Notes: generated by a model not told the origin, from the sequence alone. Counted from the first letter of the stretch, positions 39,268 to 48,824 are shown. The stretch is DNA of 64,000 nucleotides from Sphaerisporangium album (GCF_003323745.1 NZ_QOIL01000006.1:124001-188000), one strand, 5' to 3'. Numbers and translations: made by a program.

Positions 39268-39273
39268 ACTCTA
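39268..39273 (-). promoter_or_regulatory. -10 box of a leaderless promoter before the leader ORF
   Basis: TAGAGT on the minus strand, 7 nt from the ATG of the 38-codon ORF. No good -35 box is seen. Confidence 0.5.
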
Positions 39274-39327
39274 CAGCGTCGTGACGTTCGCGCCGATGGC
39301 CGAAACCGCGCGCGGACGCCGGGCCGG

Positions 39328-39738
39328 TCAGGCGGGGAAGATCTTCACGTCCTCCTCGGTGACGACGCCGTCCACGATCCTGTACGAGCGGAACTGCACG
39401 GCGTCGGCGTCGGCCGTGGACACCAGCACGTAGTGGGCGTTCGGCTCGGAGGCGTAGGAGACGTCGGTGCGCGAGGGGTACGCCTCGGTGGCGGTGTGGG
39501 AGTGGTAGACGACGACGGGCTCCTCGTCACGGTCGTCCATCTCGCGCCACACGCGGAACTGCTCCATCGAGTCGAATCGGTAGAAGGTGGGCGAACGCTC
39601 GGCGTTCTCCATGGGAATGAACCGCTCCGGGCGGTCGGAGCCGGCGGGCCCCGCGACCACCCCGCACGCCTCGTCCGGGTGATCGGCCCAGGCGTGGGCG
39701 ATGATCTTGTCGACCAGTTCCCGTGAGATCGTCAGCAT
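39328..39738 (-). CDS. mec: CysO-cysteine peptidase, M67/JAMM family
   Basis: 136 residues with the complete JAMM zinc site: Glu in the helix HPDEACGVV, and YHSHTATEAYPSRTD (HxH-x7-SxxD). In M. tuberculosis this protein releases cysteine from the CysO-Cys adduct; here it may also remove the two extra residues of CysO. TAACTT (39750-39745) is 6 nt before the ATG, so mec may have its own leaderless start overlapping the DUF2017 stop. The first 12 nt of mec and of the 38-codon ORF are identical. Confidence 0.94.
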   Translation of the reverse strand: MLTISRELVDKIIAHAWADHPDEACGVVAGPAGSDRPERFIPMENAERSPTFYRFDSMEQFRVWREMDDRDEEPVVVYHSHTATEAYPSRTDVSYASEPNAHYVLVSTADADAVQFRSYRIVDGVVTEEDVKIFPA

Positions 39739-39747
39739 GCCCGAAAG

Positions 39748-40275
39748 TTACCAAAGCGCGCGGACCAGTGTGTCCTGCAGGTAGGTCAGCCAGTCGTAGG
39801 TCACGTACGCCGGGTAGCGCGGGTCGTCCTCGGCCATGTCGGCCAGCTCGTCGTGGATCTCCTCGGTGACCTCCAGGCGCACGCCGAGCGCGAGCCGGAC
39901 GTCGTTCAGCGCGCGCAGCCACGCCTGCGCCTGGTCGGCGGTGAGGCGGACCTCCCCCTGCTCGGCGGTCTCCAGCAGGGTCTCGGCGTCGGCGCGCTTG
40001 CCCTCGCGCAGGGTGGCCTCGGTGTAGCGCCGGAACTCGGTGGACGCCTTCTCGTCATCGGCGTAGGCCGAGGGGAACAGGCGGGCCAGCACCGGGTCGG
40101 AGGGCTTCTCGGCCGCGCCGATGCCGAGCGCGCGCTCCAGCGGGTCCTGCCCGGTCGAGCCGGGCTGCACCAGGCCGAGGACCTGCGACACCAGCGAGCG
40201 CAGGATCGACGCCTCGCCGCCGTCCAGGATGATCGTCACGCCCCCGCCGAGCCCCGCGTTGAAGCCCGTGCTCAC
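39748..40275 (-). CDS. DUF2017 protein
   Basis: 175 residues from a GTG at 40275 that overlaps the clpS stop by 4 bp. Helical: [53 protein letters not shown], and a C-terminal [33 protein letters not shown]. It occupies the place of Rv1332 in the mycobacterial block. Function unknown; constant linkage to clpS suggests a link to ClpS-dependent proteolysis (inference). Confidence 0.9.
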   Translation of the reverse strand: MSTGFNAGLGGGVTIILDGGEASILRSLVSQVLGLVQPGSTGQDPLERALGIGAAEKPSDPVLARLFPSAYADDEKASTEFRRYTEATLREGKRADAETLLETAEQGEVRLTADQAQAWLRALNDVRLALGVRLEVTEEIHDELADMAEDDPRYPAYVTYDWLTYLQDTLVRALW

Positions 40276-40562
40276 GCCGAATCCCGCTGGACGGTGGCCC
40301 ACAGGCCGTATGAGTGCAAGATCTGCACGTCGCGTTCCATCTCCTCGCGGGTGCCGCTCGACACCACGGCCCTGCCCTTGTGGTGGACGTCGAGCATGAG
40401 CTTCTCCGCCTTGTCCTTGGGGTAGCCGAAGACGGTCTGGAAGACGTACGTCACGTACGACATCAGGTTGACCGGGTCGTTCCAGACGATGGTCAACCAG
40501 GGGAGATCGGGCCGGACGTCCATCGACGGACGTTCGACCTCAGCCGGCGCGGTACTACCCAC
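40272..40562 (-). CDS. clpS: ClpS, N-end rule adaptor of the Clp protease
   Basis: 96 residues: [22 protein letters not shown] with the Asp-Pro pocket binding N-degrons, [27 protein letters not shown] and a C-terminal [11 protein letters not shown]. It delivers proteins with destabilising N-terminal residues to ClpC/ClpA. GTG at 40562 chosen by a GGATGGG site and by length; divergent from pncB with only 39 bp between starts. Confidence 0.92.
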   Translation of the reverse strand: MGSTAPAEVERPSMDVRPDLPWLTIVWNDPVNLMSYVTYVFQTVFGYPKDKAEKLMLDVHHKGRAVVSSGTREEMERDVQILHSYGLWATVQRDSA

Positions 40563-40601
40563 ATTCCCATCCTGCCCTACCCCGGTCGTAGTCTTCGACT
40601 T

Positions 40602-41894
40602 GTGAAGATGGGCATGAGCAGCGCGTTGCTTACCGATCACTATGAGCTGACGATGCTACAGGCCGCATTGGCCGGCGGCGCGGCCCACCGGCGGTCGGTC
40701 TTCGAGGTCTTCGCCCGTCACCTCCCCGGCGGTCGCCGGTACGGGGTCGTCGCGGGCACCGGGCGCGTGCTGGACGCCCTCGCCGGTTTCCGCTTCGGCG
40801 ACGCCGAGCTGGCGTACCTGCGCGAGAGCCGCGTCGTCAACGACGAGACCCTCGACTTCCTGGCGTCCTACCGCTTCTCGGGCGACGTCCACGGCTACCG
40901 CGAGGGCGAGTGCTACTTCCCCGGCTCGCCGATCATGGTGGTGGAGGGCACGTTCGCCGAGGCGGGGCTGCTGGAGACGGTGATCCTCTCCATACTCAAC
41001 CACGACTCGGCCATCGCCTCTGCGGCCTCGCGCATGGTGGGCGCCGCGGGCTCCCGGCCCATCATGGAGTTCGGCTCGCGGCGCACCCACGAGGCCGCCG
41101 CCGTCGCCTCGGCCAGGGCGGCGTACCTCGCGGGCTTCTCCTCCACTTCCAACCTCATGGCCGGCAGCGTCTACGGCGTGCCGACGGCCGGCACCGCCGC
41201 CCACGCGTTCACGCTGCTGCACGACTCCGAGTACGACGCCTTCCAGGCCCAGATCGACTCCCTCGGGCCGGACACGACGCTGCTGATCGACACCTACGAC
41301 GTCGCCAAGGCCGTGCGCACGGCGGTGGAGCTGGCGGGGCCGGCGCTCGGGGCGGTCCGCATCGACTCCGGCGACCTCGCCGTGGCCGCGCACGAGGTGC
41401 GGCAGATGCTCGACTCGCTCGGCGCGACGGACACCCGCATCGTCGTCACCAGCGACCTGGACGAATACTCCATCGCCGCCCTCGCCGCCGCGCCCGTCGA
41501 CGGGTACGGGGTGGGGACGTCGGTCGTCACCGGCTCGGGAGTCCCGACTGCGGCCATGGTCTACAAGCTCGTCGCCCGCGAGGACGCCGACGGCGTGCTC
41601 CAGCCGGTGGCCAAGAGGTCGGTCGGCAAGCCGAGCCGGGGCGGCAGGAAGAACGCGTTCCGGGCGCTGGAGGACGGGACCGCCGTCGTCGAGCTGATCA
41701 CCACCTCCCCGGACGCGCCCGCACCGGAAGGGGCCCGGCCGCTGCTGCACGCGCTCGTCCGCGGCGGCGAGATCGTCGGACGCGAGCCGCTGGACGCCGC
41801 CAGGGAACGCCACCGCGCCTCGGTGGCCGAGCTGCCCGTGCCGGCCCGGCAGCTCTCCCACGGTGACCCGGTGATCCCCACCGTCTTCTCGTAG
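40602..41894 (+). CDS. pncB: Nicotinate phosphoribosyltransferase
   Basis: 430 residues. [67 protein letters not shown] with the PRPP-binding pattern, and VRIDSGDLA. It makes nicotinate mononucleotide for NAD salvage. GTG at 40602 is 7 nt after TAGTCT (40589-40594): leaderless; ATGs two and four codons later are alternatives. Divergent from clpS as in M. tuberculosis (pncB1 Rv1330c/clpS Rv1331). A nicotinamidase-like gene follows. Confidence 0.95.
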   Translation: MKMGMSSALLTDHYELTMLQAALAGGAAHRRSVFEVFARHLPGGRRYGVVAGTGRVLDALAGFRFGDAELAYLRESRVVNDETLDFLASYRFSGDVHGYREGECYFPGSPIMVVEGTFAEAGLLETVILSILNHDSAIASAASRMVGAAGSRPIMEFGSRRTHEAAAVASARAAYLAGFSSTSNLMAGSVYGVPTAGTAAHAFTLLHDSEYDAFQAQIDSLGPDTTLLIDTYDVAKAVRTAVELAGPALGAVRIDSGDLAVAAHEVRQMLDSLGATDTRIVVTSDLDEYSIAALAAAPVDGYGVGTSVVTGSGVPTAAMVYKLVAREDADGVLQPVAKRSVGKPSRGGRKNAFRALEDGTAVVELITTSPDAPAPEGARPLLHALVRGGEIVGREPLDAARERHRASVAELPVPARQLSHGDPVIPTVFS

Positions 41895-42024
41895 CCGCCT
41901 ACTCGGATCGTTTTCCCTCGATCTCCTCGGGAGGACTCTTCGCGAAGCCTCCCGGCATATCCCCTGAATCCCCCGGCGGCCGGGACGGCGCTTCCCCGGC
42001 CACCCGAACGAAACGAGGCCGACC

Positions 42025-42672
42025 ATGAACCCGGAGAGCGCGGAGAACTCAGAGAACTCGGCGAACCCGGCCGACGGGACGAACCCCGCCGGCACGACGA
42101 ACACGGCTCTGATCATCGTCGACGTGCAGAACGACTTCTGCGAGGGCGGCAGCCTGGCCGTCGCGGGCGGCGCCGGGGTGGCGGCGGCGATCGGCCCGCA
42201 CGTCGCCGCGGAGCCGTACGCGCACGTGGTGGCCACCCGCGACTACCACGTCGACCCGGGGGCCCACTTCGCCGAGCACCCCGACTACGTCCGCAGCTGG
42301 CCCGCCCACTGCGTCGTCGGCACCCCCGGCGCCGGCTTCCACCCCGCCCTCGATACCTCCACCGTCGAGGAGGTCTTCAGCAAGGGCCGCCACAGCGCCG
42401 CCTACAGCGGCTTCGAGGGCGCCACCGAAGCCGGCACCGGCCTCGCCGAGTGGCTGACCCGGCGGGACGTGCGGCGGGTGGACGTCGTCGGCATCGCCAC
42501 CGACCACTGCGTACGGGCCACCGCGCTCGATGCGGCGGCGAACGGCTTCGCGGTGCGGGTGCTGCTGGACCTGACCGCGGGCGTCGCCGCGCACACCACC
42601 GAGGCGGCGCTGGCCGAGCTGAGGGGCGCAGGGGTGGAGCTCGTCGGCGCTCCCATCGTCAAGGCGACCTGA
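42025..42672 (+). CDS. pncA: Nicotinamidase/isochorismatase-family amidase
   Basis: 215 residues. Catalytic triad visible: Asp in LIIVDVQNDFCEGG, Lys in VFSKGRHS, Cys in GIATDHCVRATALDA; metal ligands in TRDYHVDPGAHFAEHP. It probably hydrolyses nicotinamide to nicotinate, feeding pncB 130 bp upstream. N-terminal 25 residues are Asn/Ser/Pro-rich and likely unstructured. Confidence 0.92.
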   Translation: MNPESAENSENSANPADGTNPAGTTNTALIIVDVQNDFCEGGSLAVAGGAGVAAAIGPHVAAEPYAHVVATRDYHVDPGAHFAEHPDYVRSWPAHCVVGTPGAGFHPALDTSTVEEVFSKGRHSAAYSGFEGATEAGTGLAEWLTRRDVRRVDVVGIATDHCVRATALDAAANGFAVRVLLDLTAGVAAHTTEAALAELRGAGVELVGAPIVKAT

Positions 42673-42794
42673 CCCGGCCCGTGACGCCGGCCCTTCCTGG
42701 GAACCTGACGCGGGCCGCGGCCCGACCCGCCCGGGCGGGCGCCGGCCGGGGCAGGGCCGCATGTGGGTGACGTGCCAGGCGGGCGCGGGCCGGC

Positions 42795-43031
42795 TCAGCG
42801 CCGGCGGGGCACGGCGGGAGTGGCGGGCAGGTGCGGGATCTCCGCCGGGTCGATCTTGAACTCCGGCGGGTAGGCCGGCGGATCGGTGACCGACGACGGT
42901 TCGGTGGAGCGCCAGCTGTAGACGCAGGTGTCGCAGACGTGCATCGTCCACCGGCCGGGCACCGGAGAGGTGGTCAGCACCCGGACGTTCTCCGCGTCGC
43001 AGCGCGGGCAGACGGTGGTGTTCGGGGTCAT
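42795..43031 (-). CDS. vdcD: Hydroxyarylic acid decarboxylase subunit D
   Basis: 78 residues with a zinc-ribbon CPRC...CDTC, TTSPVPGRWTMHVCDTCVYSWRSTEP and a C-terminal Pro-rich helix. This matches the small BsdD/VdcD/ShdD subunits found only with UbiD-type hydroxybenzoate or vanillate decarboxylases. ATG at 43031 overlaps the vdcC stop as ATGA. Confidence 0.9.
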   Translation of the reverse strand: MTPNTTVCPRCDAENVRVLTTSPVPGRWTMHVCDTCVYSWRSTEPSSVTDPPAYPPEFKIDPAEIPHLPATPAVPRRR

Positions 43032-44449
43032 CCCAGCAGCCTCCTGATGATGTCCTCCCATTCGGCCGTGCCCTCGGGGTCGGCGACGAGCTGGGTGTAG
43101 TGGCCGCGGGTCTCCGGCGGGGCGGGCGTGGTCGCGTCGAGCACGATCTTGTGCGTGATGCCGGCCGGTTCGGAGCTCGGGTCGAGCGCCAGCACCGAGA
43201 CGTTGGGGACGATCACGGTGTCGTAGAAGGGGTGGTAGTACACCGACAGCGCCCACATGACCTGCGGCAGGTTGAACGGGTCGACCGTGTCGTCCACCAT
43301 GATGATCACCTTGCAGTACGCCAGCCCGTGCGGCACGGTCATCGCCCGCAGGCCGACCGCCTTGGCGAACCCGCCGAAACGCTGCCGCACGGAGATGATC
43401 CCCAACAGTCCCTGGGTGTACATGGCGTTGACCGCGGCCACCTCGGGGAACTCCGCCTTCAGCTGCCGGTACAGCACCACGCTGGTGTTCAGCGCGACCG
43501 TGTAGTCCATCTCGGTCCACGGCTTGCCGATGTAGAGCTGCTCGTGGATCGGGTCGGTCCGGTGCGCCACCCGGTGGACCTTGACGACCGGCTGGCGGCG
43601 GGCGCCGGAGTAGTGCCCGGTGAACTCGCCGAACGGGCCCTCGATCTCGCGCTCGCCGGCGATGATCTCACCCTCGATGACCACCTCGGAGCCCCAGGGG
43701 ACGTCGAGCCCGGTGGCCGCCGCCTTGGTGATCGGGTACGGGGCGCACTGGATGGCCGCCGCCATCTCGTACTCCGACTGGTCGTAGGCGAGCGGCATGC
43801 CCGCGACGGTCGTGATCACCGGCTCGTTGCCGATGGCGATCACGATGGGCAGGTTCTCGCCCCGCTCCTCGGCGTGCCGCAGGTGCAGGCCGAGGTCGTG
43901 CGCGGCCAGGGGCTGGATGCCGAGCCGGTCCTTGTCCTTGACCTGGATGCGGTAGATCCCGACGTTCTGCTTGCCGAAATCGTCCGGGTCGTCGGGATCC
44001 CGGCTGATCACGCACGCCTTGTCGATGTAGCAGCCGACGTCGTAGGTGTTGAGCCGGAACAGCGGCAACAGCCGGAACAGATCGATGCCGCCGCCGACCG
44101 TCACCTCCTGCCACGGCGCGTCGTCGCGCCGCTCCACCGGGCCGGGGAACGCCTCCCAGCGGCGGGCGAACTCGAAGAACTGATCCTTGATCGCGGTGTC
44201 CTTGTCCAGGCCGAGCATCAGGGCGTGGTTCGGCCACGAGCCGACCAGGTTGAGCACCACCCGCGACCTGCCGGGCTCGTAGCCGTTGATGTTGTCGAAC
44301 ACCAGCGCCGGGCCACGGTCGGTGAGGTTGGCGACGGCGCGGGCGGCGGCGCTCATGCCGGGTTCGGGATCGACGGCGTCCGAGTACGTCAACAGCTGAC
44401 CGCTACGGTCCAAGGTGGCGAGGAACTCCCGCAAATCCGCGTAAGCCAT
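43028..44449 (-). CDS. vdcC: Non-oxidative hydroxyarylic acid decarboxylase, UbiD family
   Basis: 473 residues. UbiD fold with EIEGPFGEFTGHYSG (Glu-Arg-Glu/FGEFTG core), VGIYRIQVKDKDRLGIQ, YDQSEYEMAAAIQCAPYPITKA and MVDDTVDPFNLPQVMWAL. It decarboxylates aromatic acids such as 4-hydroxybenzoate or vanillate with prenylated FMN. Next to subunit D and a UbiX-type gene; substrate in this strain not determined. Confidence 0.92.
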   Translation of the reverse strand: MAYADLREFLATLDRSGQLLTYSDAVDPEPGMSAAARAVANLTDRGPALVFDNINGYEPGRSRVVLNLVGSWPNHALMLGLDKDTAIKDQFFEFARRWEAFPGPVERRDDAPWQEVTVGGGIDLFRLLPLFRLNTYDVGCYIDKACVISRDPDDPDDFGKQNVGIYRIQVKDKDRLGIQPLAAHDLGLHLRHAEERGENLPIVIAIGNEPVITTVAGMPLAYDQSEYEMAAAIQCAPYPITKAAATGLDVPWGSEVVIEGEIIAGEREIEGPFGEFTGHYSGARRQPVVKVHRVAHRTDPIHEQLYIGKPWTEMDYTVALNTSVVLYRQLKAEFPEVAAVNAMYTQGLLGIISVRQRFGGFAKAVGLRAMTVPHGLAYCKVIIMVDDTVDPFNLPQVMWALSVYYHPFYDTVIVPNVSVLALDPSSEPAGITHKIVLDATTPAPPETRGHYTQLVADPEGTAEWEDIIRRLLG

Positions 44450-44568
44450 GTCAGATCTCTCCGGAGGTGGAGCTGGAGGAGGTCGAGCAGATCAGCCGCC
44501 GGAGCCCCGAGACCCCGGGGCCTGTCGCCCTCGCGGCGCCACCGGAGCGGCGACCGCGCGTCACGTGC

Positions 44569-45198
44569 TCACGCCCGAGCGGCGAGGCCGTCCTCCGCCG
44601 GAACGGCGACGGCGTGCCGCTCGCGGGCATGCCCGTGCTTGCGAGGCCCCTCCCACCGCCGCAGCGTCGGCAGGGCCAGCCCCCACTGGTCAAGCGCGCG
44701 CCCGACGATGTGCTCGACGACGTCGGTGACGCTCGAAGGGTGGTTGTAGAAGGCGGGCACCGGCGGCAGGACCGTCGCCCCCATCCGGGACAGGTCCAGC
44801 AGGTTCTCCAGGTGGATCGTCGAGAGCGGGGTCTCGCGCGCCACCAGGACCAGCGGGCGGCGCTCCTTCAGCGTCACGTCCGCCGCCCGGCCGACCAGGT
44901 TGTCCGCGTAGCCGATGCGGATGCCGGCGACCGTCTTCATGCTGCACGGCACGACGATCATGCCTTCCGTGCGGAACGAGCCGCTGGAGATCGGTGCGCT
45001 CAGATCCTCCGGCGCATGGCTGACGCTCGCCAGGCCGATCACCTCGCGCACGGTGTACGCGGTCTCCTCGGCGATGGTGGCCCGGGCCCAGCGGCTCACC
45101 ACCAGATGGGTCTCCACCGAAAGCTCGCGCAGGACCGCGAGCAGGCGGATCCCGATGATCGCGCCGGTGGCACCCGTCATGGCGACGACGAGACGCAC
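44569..45198 (-). CDS. vdcB: UbiX-type flavin prenyltransferase (subunit B)
   Basis: 209 residues. VVAMTGATGAIIGIRLLAVL (FMN loop), APISSGSFRTEGMIVVPCSMKTVAGI, LKERRPLVLVARETPLSTIHLENLLDLSRMGATVLPP and PAFYN. All canonical residues for FMN prenylation are present. It would supply prFMN to the UbiD protein coded downstream. GTG at 45198 with GGGAGG upstream. The last 35 residues are charged and lie beyond the usual end. Confidence 0.92.
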   Translation of the reverse strand: MRLVVAMTGATGAIIGIRLLAVLRELSVETHLVVSRWARATIAEETAYTVREVIGLASVSHAPEDLSAPISSGSFRTEGMIVVPCSMKTVAGIRIGYADNLVGRAADVTLKERRPLVLVARETPLSTIHLENLLDLSRMGATVLPPVPAFYNHPSSVTDVVEHIVGRALDQWGLALPTLRRWEGPRKHGHARERHAVAVPAEDGLAARA

Positions 45199-45280
45199 GG
45201 CAACCTCCCAGAACAGATGATCACGGTCGAACGCGTGCCCTGACCGCCTCGGCGACGCCGGCCCGCGTCCAAGGGCGGGC

Positions 45281-45898
45281 CTACGATGTCGCGGTGTGCT
45301 CGCGCCGCGCGGGCGTGCTGGTGCCGTCCCACCGGTAACGGTCGGTGTGCCCGAGCCCGAGCAGTTGCAGCACGCGCTCGACCAGCTCCTCCTGCAGCTC
45401 GGCCAGCGTCTCCGGGACGTTGTAGTAGGTGGGGATCATCGGGTACACGATCGCGCCCGCCTCGGTGACCGCGACCATGTTGCGCAGATGGGCCAGGTTC
45501 AACGGCGTCTCGCGCAGGCAGAGCACCAGCCTGCGGCGTTCCTTCAGGGCGACGTCCGCGGCGCGTTCGATGAGGTCGATCGCGAGCCCGTTCGCGATGC
45601 GTCCCAGCACCCCGACCGCGCACGGCAGGATCACCATCGCGTCGTAGAGGTAACTTCCGCTGGTCACCGGACCGGACAGGTCGGCGGGGTCCAGGAGCCG
45701 TATCTTCTCCGACGTGGCGCCCAGCGCCACCGCCACCGACTCCATGTCCTCGCCGGTGCCGAACTCCAGCGCGGCCAGCTTGCGCCCGTTGGCCGACACC
45801 AGCAGGTCCACGTGCGAGACCCGGTCATCGGCCTGCAGCGCCGCGAGGAACCGCTTGGCCGCGCCGGTGCCGCCCGCGCCGGTGACCGCCACCGTCAT
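45281..45898 (-). CDS. Divergent UbiX-like flavoprotein
   Basis: 205 residues, about 30% like the gene downstream by eye. Keeps VAVTGAGGTGAAKRFLAAL, GPVTSGSYLYDAMVILPC, LKERRRLVLCLRETPLNLAHLRNMVAVTEAGAIVYPMIPTYYN, but CSMKTVAGI is replaced by CAVGVLGRI, losing Ser, Lys and Thr of the phosphate/prenyl site. It is 82 bp upstream of vdcB, same direction. It may be a non-prenylating partner, prFMN chaperone or act on another flavin. ATG at 45898; a GTG six codons up is possible. Confidence 0.8.
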   Translation of the reverse strand: MTVAVTGAGGTGAAKRFLAALQADDRVSHVDLLVSANGRKLAALEFGTGEDMESVAVALGATSEKIRLLDPADLSGPVTSGSYLYDAMVILPCAVGVLGRIANGLAIDLIERAADVALKERRRLVLCLRETPLNLAHLRNMVAVTEAGAIVYPMIPTYYNVPETLAELQEELVERVLQLLGLGHTDRYRWDGTSTPARREHTATS

Positions 45899-46062
45899 CC
45901 GCCGTTGCTCCTCCACGTGGCGCTCCCCCGAGACCCCGTTGAACTGCGCTGATACAGATGAGTGTGCCATAGGCGTCCCGGGTCGCCCGGTGCCACGCCG
46001 AAGGCCCTCCCGGCGCACGAATCACCGCGGGACCGCGGCCGAGGCCTGGGCGATGGGCGGCG

Positions 46063-46893
46063 TCACCCCTCGACCGGGACCGGCAGCTCGTCGGCGTCGG
46101 GAAGGAGGCTCGCGATCAGCTCCCACACGCGCTGCACCTCGACGAAGACCAGGCGCAGATCGCTGTCGGGGGTGATGGTCCCGGGGATGATCGGCTCGGC
46201 GGGGCTGTCGCGCAGCCAGTAGCCGAGGGGGCCGCAGTCCAGCACGGTGATGCCGCGGACGTCGGTGCCCGCGCCGTCCCTGCTGGTCCACGCGGCGGTC
46301 ATCCGCCAGTTGCCGTTGAGCTGCAACAACAGGTGCGTGAAGATCGTCAGCTCGGGCTCGGTGAGGTCGTCCTCGGCGGCCAGCACCGCCCGTAACCGCC
46401 CGGCGGTGTCGTCCAGCCGGGTGGGGTCCATGCCGCCGAGCGCGGCGAACCCGGCGTCCATGGCCGCGATCTTCGTCGTCACGACGGGGGCGACCGGAGG
46501 CTTGACCCCCCGGTCGCGCAGGCCCACGACCCGCGCCAGCGACCACACCAGCGTGCCGAGGTCGGTGGGAACGTACTCGGACTCGACCTCCCCGGGCCAC
46601 CCCTCGAACACGTAGCAGGCGTGGTTCCCGATTACGGCTCCGTGGTGCGTCAGCCCCTCGCTGCCGGTGATCTCGATGTGGACGAGCACGAGGGGCTCGG
46701 CTATCGCGTCGGCGAGGGTGGCCAGCTCGGGAATGACCTCGCCGGCGTCTCCGAGAAGCCCGGCGGCCCACAGCTCGTCACGGGCGGTCAGCAGATCGGC
46801 CGTGACGGGCACCCCTTCGTACAGGCAGCCCAGCACTCCGAGGTGGGCCGGGGCGAGCCTGAAGCGGTCACGTGCGCTGTCGAAGGAGGGCAT
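46063..46893 (-). CDS. Hypothetical protein
   Basis: 276 residues, soluble, mixed alpha/beta; begins MPSFDSARDRFRLAPAHLGVLGCLYEGV and has VLVHIEITGSEGLTHHGAVIGNHACYVFEGW and a C-terminal VLDCGPLGYWLR plus VFVEVQRVWELIASLLPDA. The layout of an N-terminal helical bundle and two sheet repeats is reminiscent of EspG-like secretion chaperones, but evidence is weak and no ESX genes are nearby. Confidence 0.72.
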   Translation of the reverse strand: MPSFDSARDRFRLAPAHLGVLGCLYEGVPVTADLLTARDELWAAGLLGDAGEVIPELATLADAIAEPLVLVHIEITGSEGLTHHGAVIGNHACYVFEGWPGEVESEYVPTDLGTLVWSLARVVGLRDRGVKPPVAPVVTTKIAAMDAGFAALGGMDPTRLDDTAGRLRAVLAAEDDLTEPELTIFTHLLLQLNGNWRMTAAWTSRDGAGTDVRGITVLDCGPLGYWLRDSPAEPIIPGTITPDSDLRLVFVEVQRVWELIASLLPDADELPVPVEG

Positions 46894-47066
46894 CAGTTGA
46901 TCTTCCTGCCTTGGTCACGGATCGAGAGTACTGAAAACCCGCCCGGCTCCCCCGGCCGACGGCCTTGCCGCCTTCTTCCCACCGTCCGCGATGTCATCCC
47001 GATGCTCGACGACCTTCGCGCCCTCAGCGGTAGGTCCGGATCATGCCTGGCCACGCCCCGCGATGC

Positions 47067-48824
47067 TCAGCGGGAGCGCTGGTTGGCCCACTTGCGGATG
47101 GTCTCGATGCGCTGGCGGATCTGCTCGGCGGTGGCCTGGGCGATCGCGGGGCCGCCGCAGGAGCGGCGCAGCTCGGCGTGGATCACGCCGTGCGGCTGGC
47201 CGGTGCGGTGGTTCCAGGCGCCGACGAGGCCGTTCAGCTCCTTGCGCAGGGCCGCGATCTCCTCGTGGGGGCTCAGGACCGGCTCGGGCCGGGGCTCGGC
47301 CGCCTGACGCCGCCTGGCGGCCTGCTGCTCGGCCTGGTGCTTGCGGAGCAGGACCGCCACCTGGTCGGGTTCCAGCAGCCCGGGAAGCCCCAGGAAGTCC
47401 TCCTCCTCGGGCGAGCCGGGCGCGGCGGCCGTGCCGAACTCGCCACCGTCGAACAGGACGCGGTCGAAGGTGGCCGACGCCTCCACGGTCTCGAACGGCA
47501 GCTCGTCGCCGAGGACGTCGGGATTGTCCTTCTTCTGCTGGGCTTCCTCGACCAGGAAGTCGTCCAGGCCCTCCTCGGGGAGCTTGCGGTCGAGGACGTG
47601 GTCGCGCTCGGCCTCCATCTCGCCCGCCAGCCCCATCAGGGTGGGCACGGAGGGCAGGAACACCGAGGCGGTCTCGCCCCGCCTGCGCGCCCGGACGAAA
47701 CGCCCCACGGCCTGGGCGAAGAACAGCGGTGTGGACACGCTGGTGGCGTAGACGCCGACGGCGAGCCGGGGGATGTCGACGCCCTCGGAGACCATGCGGA
47801 CCGCGACGAGCCAGCGTTCCTCGGAGGCGCTGAACTGCTTGATCTTGTCAGAGGCGCCGGGATCGTCGGAGAGCACCACCGTGGCGCCCTCGCCCGTGAT
47901 CGCCCGCAAGTGCCTGGCGTACGCGCGGGCCGTCTCGTGGTCGGTGGCGATGACCATGGCCCCCGCGTCGGGCACGCCCCGGCGGACCTCGGCGAGCCGC
48001 CGGTCGGCCGCGCGCAGCACCTGGCGGATCCAGTCGCCCTTCGGGTCGAGGGCGGCCCGCCATGCCTGGCCGAGCTGGTCCTTGGTGAGGGGCGTGCCGA
48101 GCGTGGCCGTGATCTCGTCGCCCGCGCGGGTGCGCCACCGCATCTCGCCGGCGTACGCCAGGAAGATCACGGGACGGACGACGCCGTCGGCCAGCGCCGG
48201 GGCGTAGCCGTAGGAGTAGTCGGAGACGCTGCGCCGTACCCCCTCGCCGTCCTCGGCGTAGGTGACGAACGGGATGGGGTTGGTGTCCGACCGGAAGGGC
48301 GTGCCGGTGAGGGCCAGGCGCCTGGCGGCGGGCTCGAACGCCTCGCGCACGCCGTCGCCCCACGACTTGGCGTCGCCCGCGTGGTGGATCTCGTCGAAGA
48401 TGACCAGGGTCCGGCGGTACTCGGTGCGCGAGCGGTGGAGCGCGGGGTGCATGGAGACCTGGGCGTAGGTGACCGCGACGCCCGTGTAGTCGCGCGAGGT
48501 CGCCCCCTGGCTGTTCTTGAACTCCGGGTCGATGGCGATGCCCACCCGGCCCGCGGCGTCGGCCCACTGGCGCTTGAGGTGCTCGGTCGGCGTGACGATC
48601 GTCACCCGCTGCACGGTGCCCCGGGCGAGAAGCTCGCTGGCGATGCGCAGGGCGTACGTCGTCTTGCCCGCGCCCGGCGTGGCCACGGTGAGGAAGTCAC
48701 GCGGCTCGCGCCGGAAGTAGAGGTCGAACGCCTCCTGCTGCCACGCGCGGAGCTTGGGCGCGGTGCCCCACGCGGCGCGGTCGGGATACGAAGGTGACAG
48801 ATGGGACGCGGCAAACGAGCTCAC
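47067..48824 (-). CDS. DEAD/DEAH-box helicase (SF2, type III restriction-like fold)
   Basis: 585 residues. Motif I TVATPGAGKTTYALRIAS (about 47-64), Ib/II DEIHHAGD (DEIH), motif III ALTGTPFR, motif V RMVSEGVDIPRLAVGVYATS and VI QAVGRFVRARR. The C-terminal 120 residues form a coiled helical tail with AELRRSCGG. A common single-copy actinomycete helicase whose role is not fixed. GTG at 48824 with GAGGAGG 6 nt upstream. Confidence 0.92.
   Translation of the reverse strand: MSSFAASHLSPSYPDRAAWGTAPKLRAWQQEAFDLYFRREPRDFLTVATPGAGKTTYALRIASELLARGTVQRVTIVTPTEHLKRQWADAAGRVGIAIDPEFKNSQGATSRDYTGVAVTYAQVSMHPALHRSRTEYRRTLVIFDEIHHAGDAKSWGDGVREAFEPAARRLALTGTPFRSDTNPIPFVTYAEDGEGVRRSVSDYSYGYAPALADGVVRPVIFLAYAGEMRWRTRAGDEITATLGTPLTKDQLGQAWRAALDPKGDWIRQVLRAADRRLAEVRRGVPDAGAMVIATDHETARAYARHLRAITGEGATVVLSDDPGASDKIKQFSASEERWLVAVRMVSEGVDIPRLAVGVYATSVSTPLFFAQAVGRFVRARRRGETASVFLPSVPTLMGLAGEMEAERDHVLDRKLPEEGLDDFLVEEAQQKKDNPDVLGDELPFETVEASATFDRVLFDGGEFGTAAAPGSPEEEDFLGLPGLLEPDQVAVLLRKHQAEQQAARRRQAAEPRPEPVLSPHEEIAALRKELNGLVGAWNHRTGQPHGVIHAELRRSCGGPAIAQATAEQIRQRIETIRKWANQRSR

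Noticed and set aside
44451-44693. 80-codon minus-strand frame between vdcB and vdcC
   Set aside because: Overlaps the vdcB 3' end in another frame; composition typical of a shadow frame. The 119-bp gap is probably only a spacer.
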